64,000 nucleotides of DNA from Verticillium longisporum (Eukaryota; Ascomycota; Sordariomycetes; Glomerellales; Plectosphaerellaceae): the NCBI GenBank assembly GCA_019188255.1, contig JAETXT010000005.1:4216001-4280000 (forward strand), given 5' to 3'. The notes under the pieces are model-generated. The model worked only from the letters and a program-made list of their open reading frames with translations. It had not been told where the DNA came from and searched no databases. Of the stretch, positions 43,724 to 56,100 are shown in pieces (the stretch's first letter is position 1; each line of letters begins with the position of its first letter). The position numbers and the translations under genes are program-made.

Positions 43724-44541
43724 TCAAGCCATGTCCCACTTGAGCTTGAAAGTTGTGCTGGGGACCTTGTAGCTAGCGAGCGCGGCAATGGCTCCAGCGG
43801 CGTTTGTGGCAGTCGTCACGATACTGGCATTGTCGCCCTTGACGAAACCTTCCGCCGAGGCGTGTTCGATCCAAGAAAGAATGCCATCGTAAAAGCCGTC
43901 AATATTTAAAAGGCATACACCACGCGAGTGTATGCCGAGCTGAACCCACGTGGTGGTCTCGAGTATTTCCTCAATGGTACCGTATCCGCCAGCGAGAGCA
44001 ATAAACCCTGAGCCAGGCCCGCCATTGAAGACCTCGCGGGCCATCATACGCTTACGGGTGTGCATATCCTTGACGATGGTAGTGCGACCGTAGACGCTCT
44101 CGTCGGGGACCCGCAGACCAGGGCTGGCATCGCGGCTCTTGTCGTTCCGCTCGTACTTGACCAGGGCCTCTGGTATAATGCCGTGCACGGCACCGGGACC
44201 AGATAGAGATACAAGAGTCTTCGCGACCTCTCCCATAAGGCCGACAGTTCCGCCACCATAGACTACAGACATGTTTGGTCAGAGGGGCTCAAGTTTTGCG
44301 TCAAAGATGTCTTGGAATGCCTACCTAGGTGCATGTCATTGGCAGCCATGAGGCGCGCAAGCTCACGTGCTGCTTCCATGTGTACAGGCTTGTTACCGTC
44401 CGAGGCGCCGCAGTAGACACACAGTATTGTCCTGCGCGGAACAAGGCTCTCATCGGTGGCAGCTACGGCAGCGGGCTCATGGGTGACAGTTGACCCAAGG
44501 GCCTCTGCCGAAATTGTGGACGATGAAAGGCCAGTTTCCAT
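43724..44541 (-). CDS. LOG-family nucleotide phosphoribohydrolase
   Basis: LOG ('lonely guy') proteins release free cytokinin or other bases from nucleoside 5'-monophosphates. Many are mislabelled as lysine decarboxylases. Two exons (44541-44325 and 44262-43724; GTAGGC...CTGTAG intron) give 251 residues and the joined sequence MAANDMHL-VYGGGTVGLMG. Family marks are CVYCGASDG near the start, YGGGTVGLMG, the MHTRKRMM block and the nucleotide-binding motif GGYGTIEE. The residue before GG is Ala where the family usually has Pro (PGGxGTxxE). It is transcribed divergently from a Zn2Cys6 regulator across 479 bp. In plant-associated fungi LOG proteins can contribute to cytokinin production; that role is not shown here. 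Confidence 0.88.
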
Positions 44542-45020
44542 ATCTTCGGAAATATGGGAAACGATATTGGAAACGGTGACGAAGAAGAAAGGCTGAGGAA
44601 GCGCGCGGAAGGCCTGCCAGGTAAGGAATGTTGATCCGATCAGGTTTTGCTTCGTATTTCGAGAGTCTGAAGACAGGAAAGCTTCTAATCATGCTTGACC
44701 AAAAGAAAAAAAGAAAAAAAAGTACATTGCCTACAATATATACTATGTGTACAGGCAGTAATCTCTGGGAACCCCGATATGCTCTGCTCGTCCTTGAGAG
44801 TCACCAGCACACTGCTCGGCCGTGACACGGACCCACTTGGTGCCCGCTCATCCCGGCCGAGCCCACATTCTACACCAAGTCTTGACAATTGTCCAACCTG
44901 TAACTCGGCCGACTTGTCTTTCTCATCGTTGTGCTCGCCCGAGAAAGCACAGCAATCCACAGGTGCATCCCTGTGAGTCTGTGGTGCCACGCATAATAGC
45001 GACGACGCAACGAAACAACC
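44542..45020. promoter_or_regulatory. divergent promoter, LOG gene and Zn2Cys6 regulator
   Basis: 479 bp shared upstream region of two divergent genes. It contains an A-rich tract at 44701-44720. No defined binding site was recognised. Confidence 0.4.
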
Positions 45021-47515
45021 ATGGCGAATCAGCCGCAGACACGCAGCAGTCAACGGACCGTGCTGGCATGTACCGAGTGCGTGCGACGAAAGATCCGCTG
45101 CTCCAAGTCAATCCCATGTGACGGCTGCGTTCGCCAGAATAAGGCGAGCCTCTGCCGCCGAGAACCGGTAGCGCTCACGGCTCGGCGCTCGGCGCCACGG
45201 TCCACTACGCTGCACGCAAAATCAGGTGCAACGGCCAGAGCAAACACAGCGGCCGCGGAGAGCGCGTCTCAGGTTGGTAATTCAGCGTCAATCCATGACG
45301 ATGTGCGCTATGGAACCAGTCAAAGTGCCCCTGGGATATCAAGTCAAGTGTCAATAGTCGCCAGGGCGTCAACGAACGATGCTCGAATTCCTGAAACAGT
45401 AGCATTGCGACGCCCATCTGAGAGCAGTGACAGGGAACTTCGTCCTCCAGAACCCGCCGCGGACATCGTACCCCAGATCTCGGGCGACCGTCGTCTCACA
45501 GGCGATCCTTTAACGGACGAAGCGGCCTCGACGCTCGAATTCCTTGCTCATGGTCGTCAGAATGTTCTCAGAAGAATTCTAGAAACAGACCACCACTCTC
45601 CATCTACGACGGAGACACTTCTTCAACGGGAGATGCCATTCGACCCATTTTACCCAGTTGGATTGTGTCGAGAGATTCTCCGGGTTCATCAGACCTATTT
45701 GGCATGGATGCATACAGTTGTCCACCTGCCGACCTTCGCGCATGAGTTTGAGGCTTGCGTTCTCGCTGGCAGCTGCAACAGGTCATGGGCGGCGTTGTAC
45801 TACGCCATTTTGGCAGTACGTTCTGTTCGCTCCCCTCGGTATTCCTCGATACTGGTCGCAACTATTGCTAACGACATGATGTACACAGCACACACTGTAT
45901 CATGTAGAAGGGAGTTCTCTTCTTGCTAATGAAATGCAGTCCCATGGTTGGTTTGTACTCTCGAATTGTTTATCAGCAGAAGGTCTGACCAATCCATAGC
46001 CGGAGCAAACCTGACACGCACTCTCCTGGACAAGAGTATTGATCTGCTGTTCCAGGGGAGCTTCATGTCCGATCACAGAATCACGTCTATTCAGGCTATT
46101 TGTCTTTTGTTGCAAGTGGCTCATAATTTTGACAAATCCGACATGGTCTGCATACTCGTCTCTACAGCCATGCATATCTCAGTGCCTCAATCTTCACGTA
46201 CTTGGACAAGAACTCCCTACCACAGCAACAACCAATGGCACTGGACGAAAAAGGAGTGACCAGGAGCTTGCGGAGCGGGAGATCCAGAAACGTATCTGGT
46301 GGTTTCTCGTACGATACGACTGGCTGCAAATTCCGTTTCAGAACATTTGCCAGATTCATCCCACACAGTTCACCACGCCCATGCCTCTGAACTGCTTTGA
46401 CGAACCCGAACGCATGATACGGGATGGAATGGTCGTCACTCAGTCAGACCGCGTGCCTACTTCAACTCGCTGGACAGTCACAATGGACCAAGGTGCGTCA
46501 TCTCTCATGATCCCCGATCTTTAGCAATATTATACCCTTGCTGATCACGAGGTGCGATTCTACCACTTGCAGTGTCAGTTCTCGTATGGAAGCACCAGGA
46601 CCGAATAAATGCAGGCAACTCTCAAGGAGAAGGTTCGCAAACGCTCGAAGCCTTGTATGAACACGTTGTCTGGGCCGGGCCGACAGAGAGATTAAACACC
46701 TCTATGCCACCTGGCCGCTCTTCATGCGCGAGGTGGATGCTTCGGCGGTTCAGGTTGGAACCAATGAATGCCTTCCTACAGTTCCGATGCCGGGTCTTTT
46801 GCTACTTTGCACTGCGCACAAGGTGAGTTTCCCTGAACATGTCCTCAAACTGTGTTGGCGTGTGATGCAAACTTACAGTATGTGTTATTCCAAGATCCTC
46901 GGCGTACATCGGCACTTTCAGCTGCTGAGTTTTCGGGACAGGCGCTTTGCTTTTACTCAGGTAGGCTACCATCAGCCAGTTTTCAGAAATCTGTAACACA
47001 TGCTGAACTCCTAGATGTCCTGCCTCGCCATTGTTGAGCGTGCCCTTACTGCTATTCAAGCGTGGCCTGACACAACCGAGACGCGCATCGCGCGCCGGAT
47101 GTGGACGACCCTAACTCAAGTCGTATCCTGCTCAGTCAATTTGGTCTTTGCCCTTGTCTTCAAGGACGAGAATACCCTGATGTACGACGCGTCCAAGATC
47201 CGGAACTTGCTTTCTTTCACCAAAGACTTTTTGCAACGCGAGGAGCACGTGAGCTCCATTGCTGCGCGGGGAGTCAAGCTCATTGGCGCTTTGGCTGACC
47301 TTGAGCGGTGGTCTGAAGGTCCAAAAGACATCGAGGAAGAGATGGGGCGTATTGTGCGGCAATTTGCTGCGAGTGATGGCCGAGGACATGGCATGGTCCA
47401 GGCTGAGGCGCAGCAGATTGTATTCCCGCCGCTAAGCCAGGATGTTTGGGACATATTCAACACAGGGGGAAGCGCCTTCTCTGAGTATCTCATGGATCAG
47501 GATTTCCATATATGA
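45021..47515 (+). CDS. Zn2Cys6 transcription factor, frame-broken
   Basis: Starts MANQPQTRSSQ with a Zn2Cys6 cluster CTECVRRKIRC...CDGCVRQNKASLC, then a disordered Ser/Thr-rich linker and a fungal-specific transcription factor domain (FDPFYPVGLCREILRVHQTYLAWMHTVVH in part, RIWWFLVRYDWLQ, CQIHPTQFTTPMP). Introns fit at 45819-45888, near 45944-45999, 46493-46570 and 46823-46877. Frame changes without an intron occur near 46178 (HIS to QCLNLHVLG), at the GGG run 46672-46674 (one G would give VVWGRADREIKHLY) and at the last splice near 46958. It ends ...EYLMDQDFHI. These breaks could be consensus errors or a decaying gene. The LOG gene upstream is a candidate target by position only. Confidence 0.68.
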
Positions 47516-48136
47516 GAGGCTTGTATCCTATTATGCCACATTGGCCAGATATACGTGCCTCACGAACTTATTTGCAACAACCCGCACAAGATAATCAGGA
47601 GTTCGTACCAATATGTGTGTTCCTCCAAGCATGAGTCTCAAGCTTTATACGCTGCATCGAGAAACGTTGGCCTTTATCTTTTTTTTTCTTTTTTTTTTTT
47701 TCTTGTTGGCGACGAGTGGTGAATCAACGGATCTCAGTGGGATGTCGCCGGAACAATGTCAGATGTGAAGATATCTCTCACCAGATGCACCTTACTTCGA
47801 CTGCCAACAACCTGAAGATTTGCAATGAGTCCCAGCCAAGTCCCTCCGCCGGGACAAGAGAGCATGGAGGCGGCGTGTGTGGTAGGAGTCGATCTAGCAT
47901 CTGGCTTGGGTATCTGGAAGTTCCTGAGTTCCGAGAAAAGCGGGTCTTCGCTGCCCGAAAAGAACGATGGATCTGGACATCATCCCGGCCGGCCGATCAT
48001 GTGGACCAATCATCACCAGCGTGAGCCATTCCAACACCGAGGCCGAGGCTCACCACCCGAAGAAATTTCACCGTGCCAATTTTTTGCTTCACGATCATTA
48101 CATCAAACAGTCATAGCCATCTCGACCCGTCACGCC
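47516..48136. other. intergenic with poly-T tract
   Basis: 3' flank of the regulator and promoter of PHS1. A long T tract broken by single C residues lies at 47680-47702. I see no other feature. Confidence 0.45.
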
Positions 48137-48900
48137 ATGGCAAGCAAGACATCCGAGTCGCGAAAGCCGCAGGCTTCGCCGCTCAAGAACGGCTACCTCA
48201 TCCTCTACAACGCCGTCTCCGCCAGCATCTGGGCCAGCATCCTCTTCCGGACCGTCGCCGTCTATAGCAGACATGGCCCAGCCGCAGTGCCTCTCGCCGT
48301 AGCGAGCTGGACGCTGTGGGCACAGAGTGCCGCCGGCATGGAGGTCTTCCACTCACTGCTCGGTATGTTCTTCAGTAACGATCTCCTCAGGTTCGTGTAC
48401 GCTGACCAGTGTCGCGCGGGTGTAAAGGCGTCGTTCGCGCTCCTGTCTTGACGACTTTTGTCCAGGTCGCTGGCCGTTGCACCGTTCTATGGGCGTACAT
48501 CCGCCCGTTTCCCCAGGTTGCACAGGATCCCGCCTACACCTCAATGGTCGTGGCGTGGAGCATCGCTGAAGTCATTCGCTACTCCTACTTTGTTTTCCAC
48601 CTTAGCGACATGCTGCCCAGAGCCCTGGTTTGGTTGCGGTACAGCATGTTCTTTGTGCTCTATCCCGTCGGCATTCTAGGCGAGATCAGACTCGTCCTTT
48701 TGGCCACTGAGTTCTGGTGGTTACACAGTCAGGTCGTGCCCTACATCACATATGCTGCTCTCACTCTCTACGTACCGGGTGAGTAAACAATTTCTAGGAA
48801 TTAGTAGAGGCGACTGAACTAATGAGTGACAGCGTCATACATCTTATTCTCTCACCTGATGAAGCAACGTAGAAAGGTATTCGGAAACCCGAAGGCTTAG
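48137..48900 (+). CDS. PHS1: very-long-chain 3-hydroxyacyl-CoA dehydratase (PTPLA/HACD)
   Basis: Third step of very-long-chain fatty acid elongation in the ER membrane: removes water from 3-hydroxyacyl-CoA. Three exons with consistent phases (48137-48362, 48428-48778, 48833-48900) give 214 residues, the usual size of yeast Phs1. Family marks: NGYLILYNAVSASIWASIL, GMEVFHSLLG, the catalytic Tyr and Glu in FFVLYPVGILGEIRL, several hydrophobic membrane spans, and a basic C-terminal tail (KQRRKVFGNPKA) that suits ER retention. No frame break. The gene is essential in yeast, and this copy looks functional. Confidence 0.92.
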
Positions 48901-50340
48901 ATCATTCACAATCAGGTTATCACAGGATTTTGTAGTACTAGCTAGTCGGCTTCCCGTGATTCCTATAGATTCCTCGAGGCAAGACAAAAGGTTATATCGA
49001 AGCTATTTCAGTCCGCCACCTAGAGACCTCCAACACACATCTTCAAACTCGCCGAAACAATTTCCTGGTCGTGTTAGAGTTTGGCAAGTGCAGTGGAAGA
49101 TAAATCGGCACTGATAGGTGATTGCGGCACATCCCCTCCTTTCTGTTAGTGTGGGATTGAAGTGAATGCAGAGGCCATAGAGCATGGAGAGATGAAGGGA
49201 TCCGTATCTGGACAAGTGTACGAAAAGGCACGCCCTTGATGCAAGGATATCAAGGGATGATGTATATCTATCCAGACTGATATGGATACTGAACAACTTA
49301 CTTGGAGGCATAAGCTCATATAAGCCCTATAGCTATATAATCTTGAAGTATCTGTTCAATGCTGTTTTTTTTTTCTCAGTTCGGGGGTCATAACCTCATT
49401 AACACCTGCCTCCGCGTCAAATAGTCTGGAATTGCAGTAGTGCTCATCGGGATAGGACTGAATCCAGTTCACATAATGGGGCTTTCTCCTGCTCGAAGGC
49501 AATCGATCAGCGTAAGGACCAGGATGGGGCAGGTCGCTAGTCAATCTACCAAGGCCACAGCGGCCACGGAGGTCATGTTGGTCAACCTTCTATAACAGCT
49601 GTGGTCGCAGTAGCCATGGCAGAGAGACTGTTTGACCATCATGGCTACTTTGGCTGCTATGACCATTGTTGAATATCGGACATGAATATTATGGCTAGGG
49701 TATGACCAGGCTTTTGGCTATATTACAAATTCAGAATGTTAGGGGCAGGAATATACTATACTCCTAGGGTAGTTCGACATAAACTTTTAATTCAGTTGAG
49801 CTTTGGCCAAGAAAGCCCTGCGACCTGCCGTATAACGCCTGAATAAACTCGACGTCGCCGGCCGCGCCAGCTCGCCTAATTCGCGGCAGATCCTGAGCTG
49901 ACTGCTTGCTCGAGAATAGCCCAAGGCGGTTCGAAGAAACTGCTAGGGCACCGGATGAGACTGACTGGGGTTCTAAGGCCAGCGTAAGTTAGAAGCGTGG
50001 ATAGATTCACAGAGCTGTTTACCAAGTCAGGGGTAGAGGTTGATTCAGAATACCATTGCTTCGCTTACTATATATCGGATACGTGCTAAGTCAACGAGAA
50101 CATTCTTGGGGTCTACTTCTGAAGAAGGGGGCTTATTCATTATTCGTGAAATCACAGAATTAGAGTCTAGAAGCTAGGAGTGATTTAACACAAGATATAG
50201 CTTTCAATAGATAGTGAGGTTTCAACAACCCAAGCCAAAGGCAGTCTTGTATTAAAGTCAATTTAGACGCAACATTCACTATGCGGGGGCACATGACAAC
50301 AACCATGGCCCTCCTCAGCCTCAAAGCAACGCAGCCTGCG
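48901..50340. other. gene-free, probably degenerate stretch
   Basis: About 1.4 kb without a recognisable gene. The part from 49550 to 49720 repeats GGCCATGG/TGGCTA/GACCA-like words and may be an old repeat. I could not assign it to any element family. Confidence 0.4.
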
Positions 50341-52147
50341 TCATTCCCGGATACCTGCTGCTGCGACTTCTTGAGTTGCTGGAATCGACGACAACGATTG
50401 CGCGGCTTCTCGTTCTTCAATCTGGCCCGTTCCAAATATGCCCCCTGTGGCCTCCGTGTTTGTATTTGCAGCCGTTGCGTTTTGCTTCTGCAGCCACCCC
50501 TCAAATCCTTCGCCATATTGTTCGACCAGCTCCTTCATCTCGCCTCGAACTCTGCACGTTTGTCAGCAGTGTTTGCTGTTGATGCTGCTAATCAAGTATG
50601 CAACTTAGACTCACAATTCCCGATAGTTGGTATTTCCGGGATACAATGCGGAAGAACAGACATTGAAACGGCTGTCAGACAAGTCGTCAGTTTCGGCTCA
50701 ACACAGTCATGGGCACAGAAAGTCGCTTTACTTACAGGGCATAGAGCATATTGCGCCCATCAAAATCTTCAGCAGGATGATGATGATGATATATTTAACG
50801 CCACTATTAATCCTATGTAGGCAAAAAGGCGCCCGCGCCGCCGCACCGCCTTGGGGCCGAAAAGATCACTATCTTCTAGTGTAATCTTCAGCAGGAGCTG
50901 AGGCCGTGAAATGGTTAAGATAGGCCTTGACGTACGGCTTTCCCATCTTCTGCCTCACAGGTCGCCACGGTGACATCTCGTCTACAGAATTTCCGTCAGA
51001 CCATATCTAGCACTACTGAAACTGGGATGCTACTTACATTCGTTGTGGGCATACAGGCAGCATACATCGAATATTTTCGGCTGGCCTATCTCCAGATCCG
51101 TTCCGGTATTGCCTTCCCATAGGTCCCCATGGACTAAGCGAGGCAGGATCTTCCTCTCACCAAATTCCATGGGTCGCAAGAGTCGCGGGACAACTTAGGA
51201 CATAACTGTCAGGACCTGAGGGAGGTATGAGACCGACAGGGGATCGCCTGCTGTTTGATCGTAGGAATCAAGAAGAGAGGACCAAGCGCAGTGAGGGAAT
51301 AGTTATAAGAAAGGTCAACGGACCAAGATTTGGAGAAGGGCATCGATTATTCTATCTTCCTAGAGACCCCCAAGAGACCAACAGTTGATCCCTTCACTCG
51401 TTGCACAAGACTCCTTGACAATAACCTTTTCCCTAAGGGCAGCGAATTCCTCATCTAAGCCCTATGAAGCGAGCTCATATTCGAACATTATATTAATGTT
51501 TCTCGTAAAGCACTCCTCCCAGGTATCGCACCACGTTATATCCTATGGTAGGCGACCCTAGTATATCGTAATGGGAAATCCAAATTTCCCGTTGGGGGAA
51601 ATGCCCTTGGTATGAAGCTCGGCAACGAGCTTGGGAAAAGTCTGGAGGAAGCACAGCTGGTCGTCCATCTCGTGAAAGTCACACAAGAAAAAATGTATAT
51701 TATCGTTGGACTTATACGTGCCCCAAGAAATCGGCTTCGGTGCGAGTTCCGGGAGCGTCGAGTGCAAAGCGCTCATAGAGACAAATTCTCCGTTGACCAT
51801 GCCTTTTCCTACTTCGCCGATCGAGACCTATCGAGGCGGTTTCGTATCAGCAATCTGAAACCGCGTATGGACGATGATTGACTTGCCTTGAGGAAATATA
51901 CGATGTCATTTGTTCATCCTCCTCCATCACAACGCGGGCTGTCCTCGTCCAAAAGCTTGCCCCATGGGAGCTGATCTCGAGGAATTCCGAACCTTTGGGA
52001 AGTGCTAGAGCTGAAGGTCAATCATCGCCGACCCTGTTGCAGCGACAAGCAGGTGAACTCACCAGCCTGCACGTTCTCATCCAGGTAAGTAACAAATTCC
52101 TCTGGAACTTCTAGCTCTTGCTCCCAATCCCAGGCCTCGTCCGTCAT
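50341..52147 (-). pseudogene. decayed fructosamine/ketosamine-3-kinase
   Basis: Related to fructosamine-3-kinases, which phosphorylate sugar-modified amines for deglycation. On the minus strand it starts MTDEAWDWEQELEVPEEF at 52147. It then shows pieces in order: SSHGASFWTRTARV, KGMVNGEFVSMSALH, PKPISWGTYK, FFLCDFHEMDDQ, ISPNGKFGFPITIY, the catalytic-loop HGDLWEGNTG (about 51117-51150), HNEYEMSPWR and a C-terminal helix. The frame after FGFPITIY carries three TAG stops in an otherwise readable stretch (DITWCDTWEECFTRN). At least the one after CCA is consistent with CAG to TAG, the RIP type of change. Splice sites are also eroded and a retroposon-like insert splits the 3' part. Confidence 0.82.
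50764..50896 (-). mobile_element. 105-bp retroposon-like insertion with 14-bp duplication
   Basis: On the minus strand the 14-mer TCCTGCTGAAGATT occurs on both sides (50883-50896 and 50764-50777) of a 105-bp insert that ends in a short (ATC)n tail. The host reading is PAED before and PAEDFDGRN after, so the insert duplicated target sequence. A duplication of this length with a simple-repeat 3' tail fits a SINE or a 5'-truncated LINE. Its GC-rich middle contains GGCGGTGCGGCGGCGCGGGC. The family is not identified. Confidence 0.68.
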
Positions 52148-53156
52148 TATGCTTCCAAGAGTTGTATAGTGGCACCTGATTGTGAGTGGTTTGTTTTTCC
52201 TTAGTTGACGTTGAGTTTTCTAGAATGGCTCAAGTGTTGGGGCGATTACACATTTATCAAGATGCTTGTCATAATACTTGGTGCGGGGAACGTAACTGCG
52301 TCGCTTGGCAATAATGAGGCGGCAGGGAGGTTGTTGTGGTGGCACATTGGGACTTAGATCAGGCTGCGTCGCTGCACCCACTGTCAGTCTTCGGTCACAG
52401 AATCGGGGCGGGAGAGGTGGGGGAGGCGAAAGAGACGTGTCGTATTTGTGCCACAGCCTGGTGCTTGGGCTGCCTCATGCGCATGATCCTTCATGCATAC
52501 GCCCGACAATATCACAAGTCTGGGCTGAGCCCTTCAACATGTGCTCTACACCGTGTGGCGTCGAGGAGACGGTGACGATCGGAGGTGATGAATCCTTCTC
52601 TGAATGATGGCACTGCAGCATGTGTCCAATGCATACATATGTGGCATGCCACAGCCTGCTGCGAGCCCGATGTTCCAAATCGTGGACTTGGTGTGATACC
52701 CACTGTCGTTTCTTCCAAAATCAGGCACGCAACATCGCTTTAGTTACTTAAATGATGACCTGAAAGAGAGGAAGATAAAGGGGGAAAAGAAGGCTGAGTG
52801 TTGTGGTCATGATTCTTCTCATCATACTCCGATGCCCGAATCGTGCCATGACTGTGCCACACGCGCACTGCTCGCCTGTCAGCTGGAGGCCACCATCGCT
52901 GCTGGACGTCCAGTCGAACCCATGTCATTTTACGCCACTTGCAGAAGTGTCATACCCATCACCCGAATGTACCTGGACCGATGAGCCCCAAGCTAAGTAC
53001 CTAGGGGGTAACCTTCCATGGCCAGACACGCTGTCAACCGTTCTGTCGGGAGCAGCATCAAACATAGCCAACTGTTGACGCACAACCTCCAATGCTTCTT
53101 CAGTCTCTACGCTTGCGTCGCGCTAGAGTCTCCTCGACCGGCAACGTCTCACGACG
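52148..53156. other. intergenic upstream of NLR-like gene
   Basis: 1 kb between the pseudogene start and the lipase-NACHT-WD40 gene. No gene or repeat recognised. The promoter of the NLR-like gene should lie here. Confidence 0.45.
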
Positions 53157-56100
53157 ATGGAAAGGATCGAAAATGAAGAGTCCACGCAAAAAGCACGCCG
53201 GGCCTTCACCCTCAGAAGCGTAGCCCGGCGCAACACTACAACAAGATCCGGCGGTGGCGGCGGAAAGGGACCCATTGGCCTCACAACCTTGTTTGAGCCC
53301 AGTGTGCCGGGCATCGCTGACTTGATTTTCGTCCATGGGCTGAACGGAGGGTCCTACAGTACCTGGACGCAAGACGATGACCCTGACAAGTTCTGGCCAG
53401 CTAAATGGCTCCCCCACGACGAAGCTTTTCAGGATGCGCGGATCCATACGTTTGGCTACAACTCGAGCTGGGCGCAGGAGAGCGTCCTGAACATCCAGGA
53501 CTTCGCTTCATCTTTACTTCTTTCTCTGAAAGATTGCCCAAAGATACCGAGAGAAGAATGGGTGAGTAACCTCGCTGCAGCTCCCTCAAATTGAGAGCTT
53601 ACAAATGCCTAACAAGGCACCACCCCTCATCTTTGTCGGGCACAGCATGGGAGGCCTGGTGGTGAAGAAAGCTTTTCTGCTCTCGAAGCAGAAACAGGAT
53701 TTCGCCTCCATCTCTCAGCGTGTAAACTCTGTTTATTTTCTCGCAACGCCTCATCATGGATCCGACATGGCCGAGGTCCTCGCTCGCGTCTTTGCTATGG
53801 CTGGCGAACGTCCATTCGTCAAAGAATTGACGCGGAATTCACCCACTATTCAAGCCATCAACAACGAGTTTCCGGAGCAGGCCACTGGCATTCGACTCTT
53901 CTCATTCTTTGAGACGAAGCCTATGAGTTACGGAATCGGAAAGAGCCTCGTTGTGGAAAAGCAAATGGCTCAGCTCAACTACGCTAATGAAACGACTGAT
54001 TATCTCGACGCAAATCACCGTGACGTAGCTCGATTTTCGTCCAAACTTGATTCTTCCTACATCAAGATCCGGAACTCCCTGGCAAAAACAATAGAAGCAT
54101 TACGAAGGGGTCGTCATGTCGCTCGTCAGCGCCGGGTCGATGACTAAAGACAGATAGTCGAGGCATTTCTGGGCGTTACCGGTAGCCCAGAAACAACACT
54201 GTCCGAGATAGCCCGCTCGTATCTGGACGGCTCGCTCTCGTGGTTCCTCGAAAAGCCTACCTATTCCCAATGGACAAACAACCCGAACTCGAGTACTCTC
54301 TGGGTACAAGGTAAGCCGGGTGCCGGCAAAACGATTCTTTCGAGCTTAGTGATCAGGGAGCGGAGGACTAGCTTGACTGGTCAAGACTGTTGCTTCTACT
54401 TTTTCGTCCATAGCGACGTGCAGCAGTGTACGATCTCTGCATTCCTACTGTCCCTGGCGTGGCAACTAGCGACAAGCAACGAGGATGTCATGTCGGCCGT
54501 CTGTGACGCTGCCAGCCTTTGGAAAGGTCAAAAGCCCGGAACAGTAGATCATAGATCCATCTGGCACCGCCTCTTCCTTGATCGAATATTCAAAACAAGA
54601 CCTCGCCGCACCTACCACCTTGTTGTGGATGGTCTTGACGAGTGCAAGAATCCTTCTGAACTGGTCGACCTTCTTTTTAGGGCTCAGGAGCTTTGGCCCT
54701 TCTCAATCTTCATTACGTCCAGGGCCAATTTTGGGGTTGCTCATCCCCTCGAGGCACAAAGCCATGTTATCTCAGAGCATCTCCAAGATGCCGAGATTGA
54801 AGAAGGCATTTCTCGCTTCATACAACTGAATCTGAACTCCATTCCCGATACCTCTCATGAGGCAAGGGAGAAGACAGGGCGAACCATTCTAGCCAAGTCA
54901 TCGGGCTGCTTTCTTTGGGTCAAGCTTGTCTTCACCCAGCTTCAACAAGCAGACTCAAAAGCCGACGCCCAGCGGATCATCGATTCTGTGCCACCGGGTA
55001 TGGATGCTCTCTATCGACGCATTCTTGTCTCCATGGCAGGTGACCAGCACAGCCAACCCTTGGCCAAGGCTATCCTCAAATGGGCAGCCTACTCGTCTAG
55101 ACCGTCGAGAATCGAGGAGCTGCAGTCAGCACTAGAGATAGATATCAACGACGAGATCCCGCACATGGAAAGGGTTGTCTCCAGACGTTGTGGCCATCTT
55201 GTCTACTTCGATAGTAAGATACGTCTGCAGCCACTCCACGCTACTGTGAAGGAATTCTTGACAGATCCGACAATTGTCTCCGATTTTGTCACACAACGCA
55301 ACACTGCACACAAATCTTTGGCTTTAACTTGTCTGAAGTATCTGTCTGGCAACGCCCTGAGGCCGATGAAATTTCGTCGAAGCAGCGCTGACCAAACGCA
55401 AAGCATGGCGCTGATGGATTATGCGAGCACTGCTGTTTTCGACCACATTGCGAAATCCGGGGCATATGCCTCTGAACTCATACAACCCTTGGCAGCGTTT
55501 TTGGCATCTTCCAATGTCCTCGCGTGGATAGAATACTTGGCTTCGCAGTCTCGCTTGGGAAGACTATTACAGGCGGGCAAAACCATATCTCGTCTTCTCA
55601 AGCAGAACGATCTCACGTCGATCACCGGACTGTCAAAAGATACAAAGACTTTGGAGGGCTGGGAAACTGACCTTGTACGCCTGGTCTCCAAGTTTGGTCG
55701 GCAACTCCGCGCTCGTCCGAGCGCCATCCGAAGCCAGATCCCCCTTTGTGTCCTGATGACTCTGTAATTCATCAGCAGTTTGCCTCAACTCGAGATCTAC
55801 ACGTTGTGGGAACGTCGAATACAACCTGGGATGATTGTGCTTCGGTTATCAACCAACGGCGTGGAGAGACAATCACGGCGGTTTCGAGCTCGACACGATT
55901 CCTCGTAACTGGCACCATGCTCGGCCGAGAAGCCATCATCTACGACGAATCTACCTACCAGGAGATCCGACGACTCGACATTGAAGAGCCACCAATGATA
56001 ATTTCTATGAGTTCGAAGGAGAAATATTTGGCAACGGCGGGGCCGAAGTCCGTCAAGATCTGGTCTGTTGCATCATGGACTCTACTCACGTGCATCCCAA

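Noticed and set aside
54110..54153. A 44-bp intron removing the in-frame stop of the NLR-like gene
   Set aside because: The donor is poor (GTCGTC), the branch-like CTAAAG is too close to the acceptor, and removal would shift the frame. The surrounding protein reads on in one frame, so a nonsense codon is simpler.
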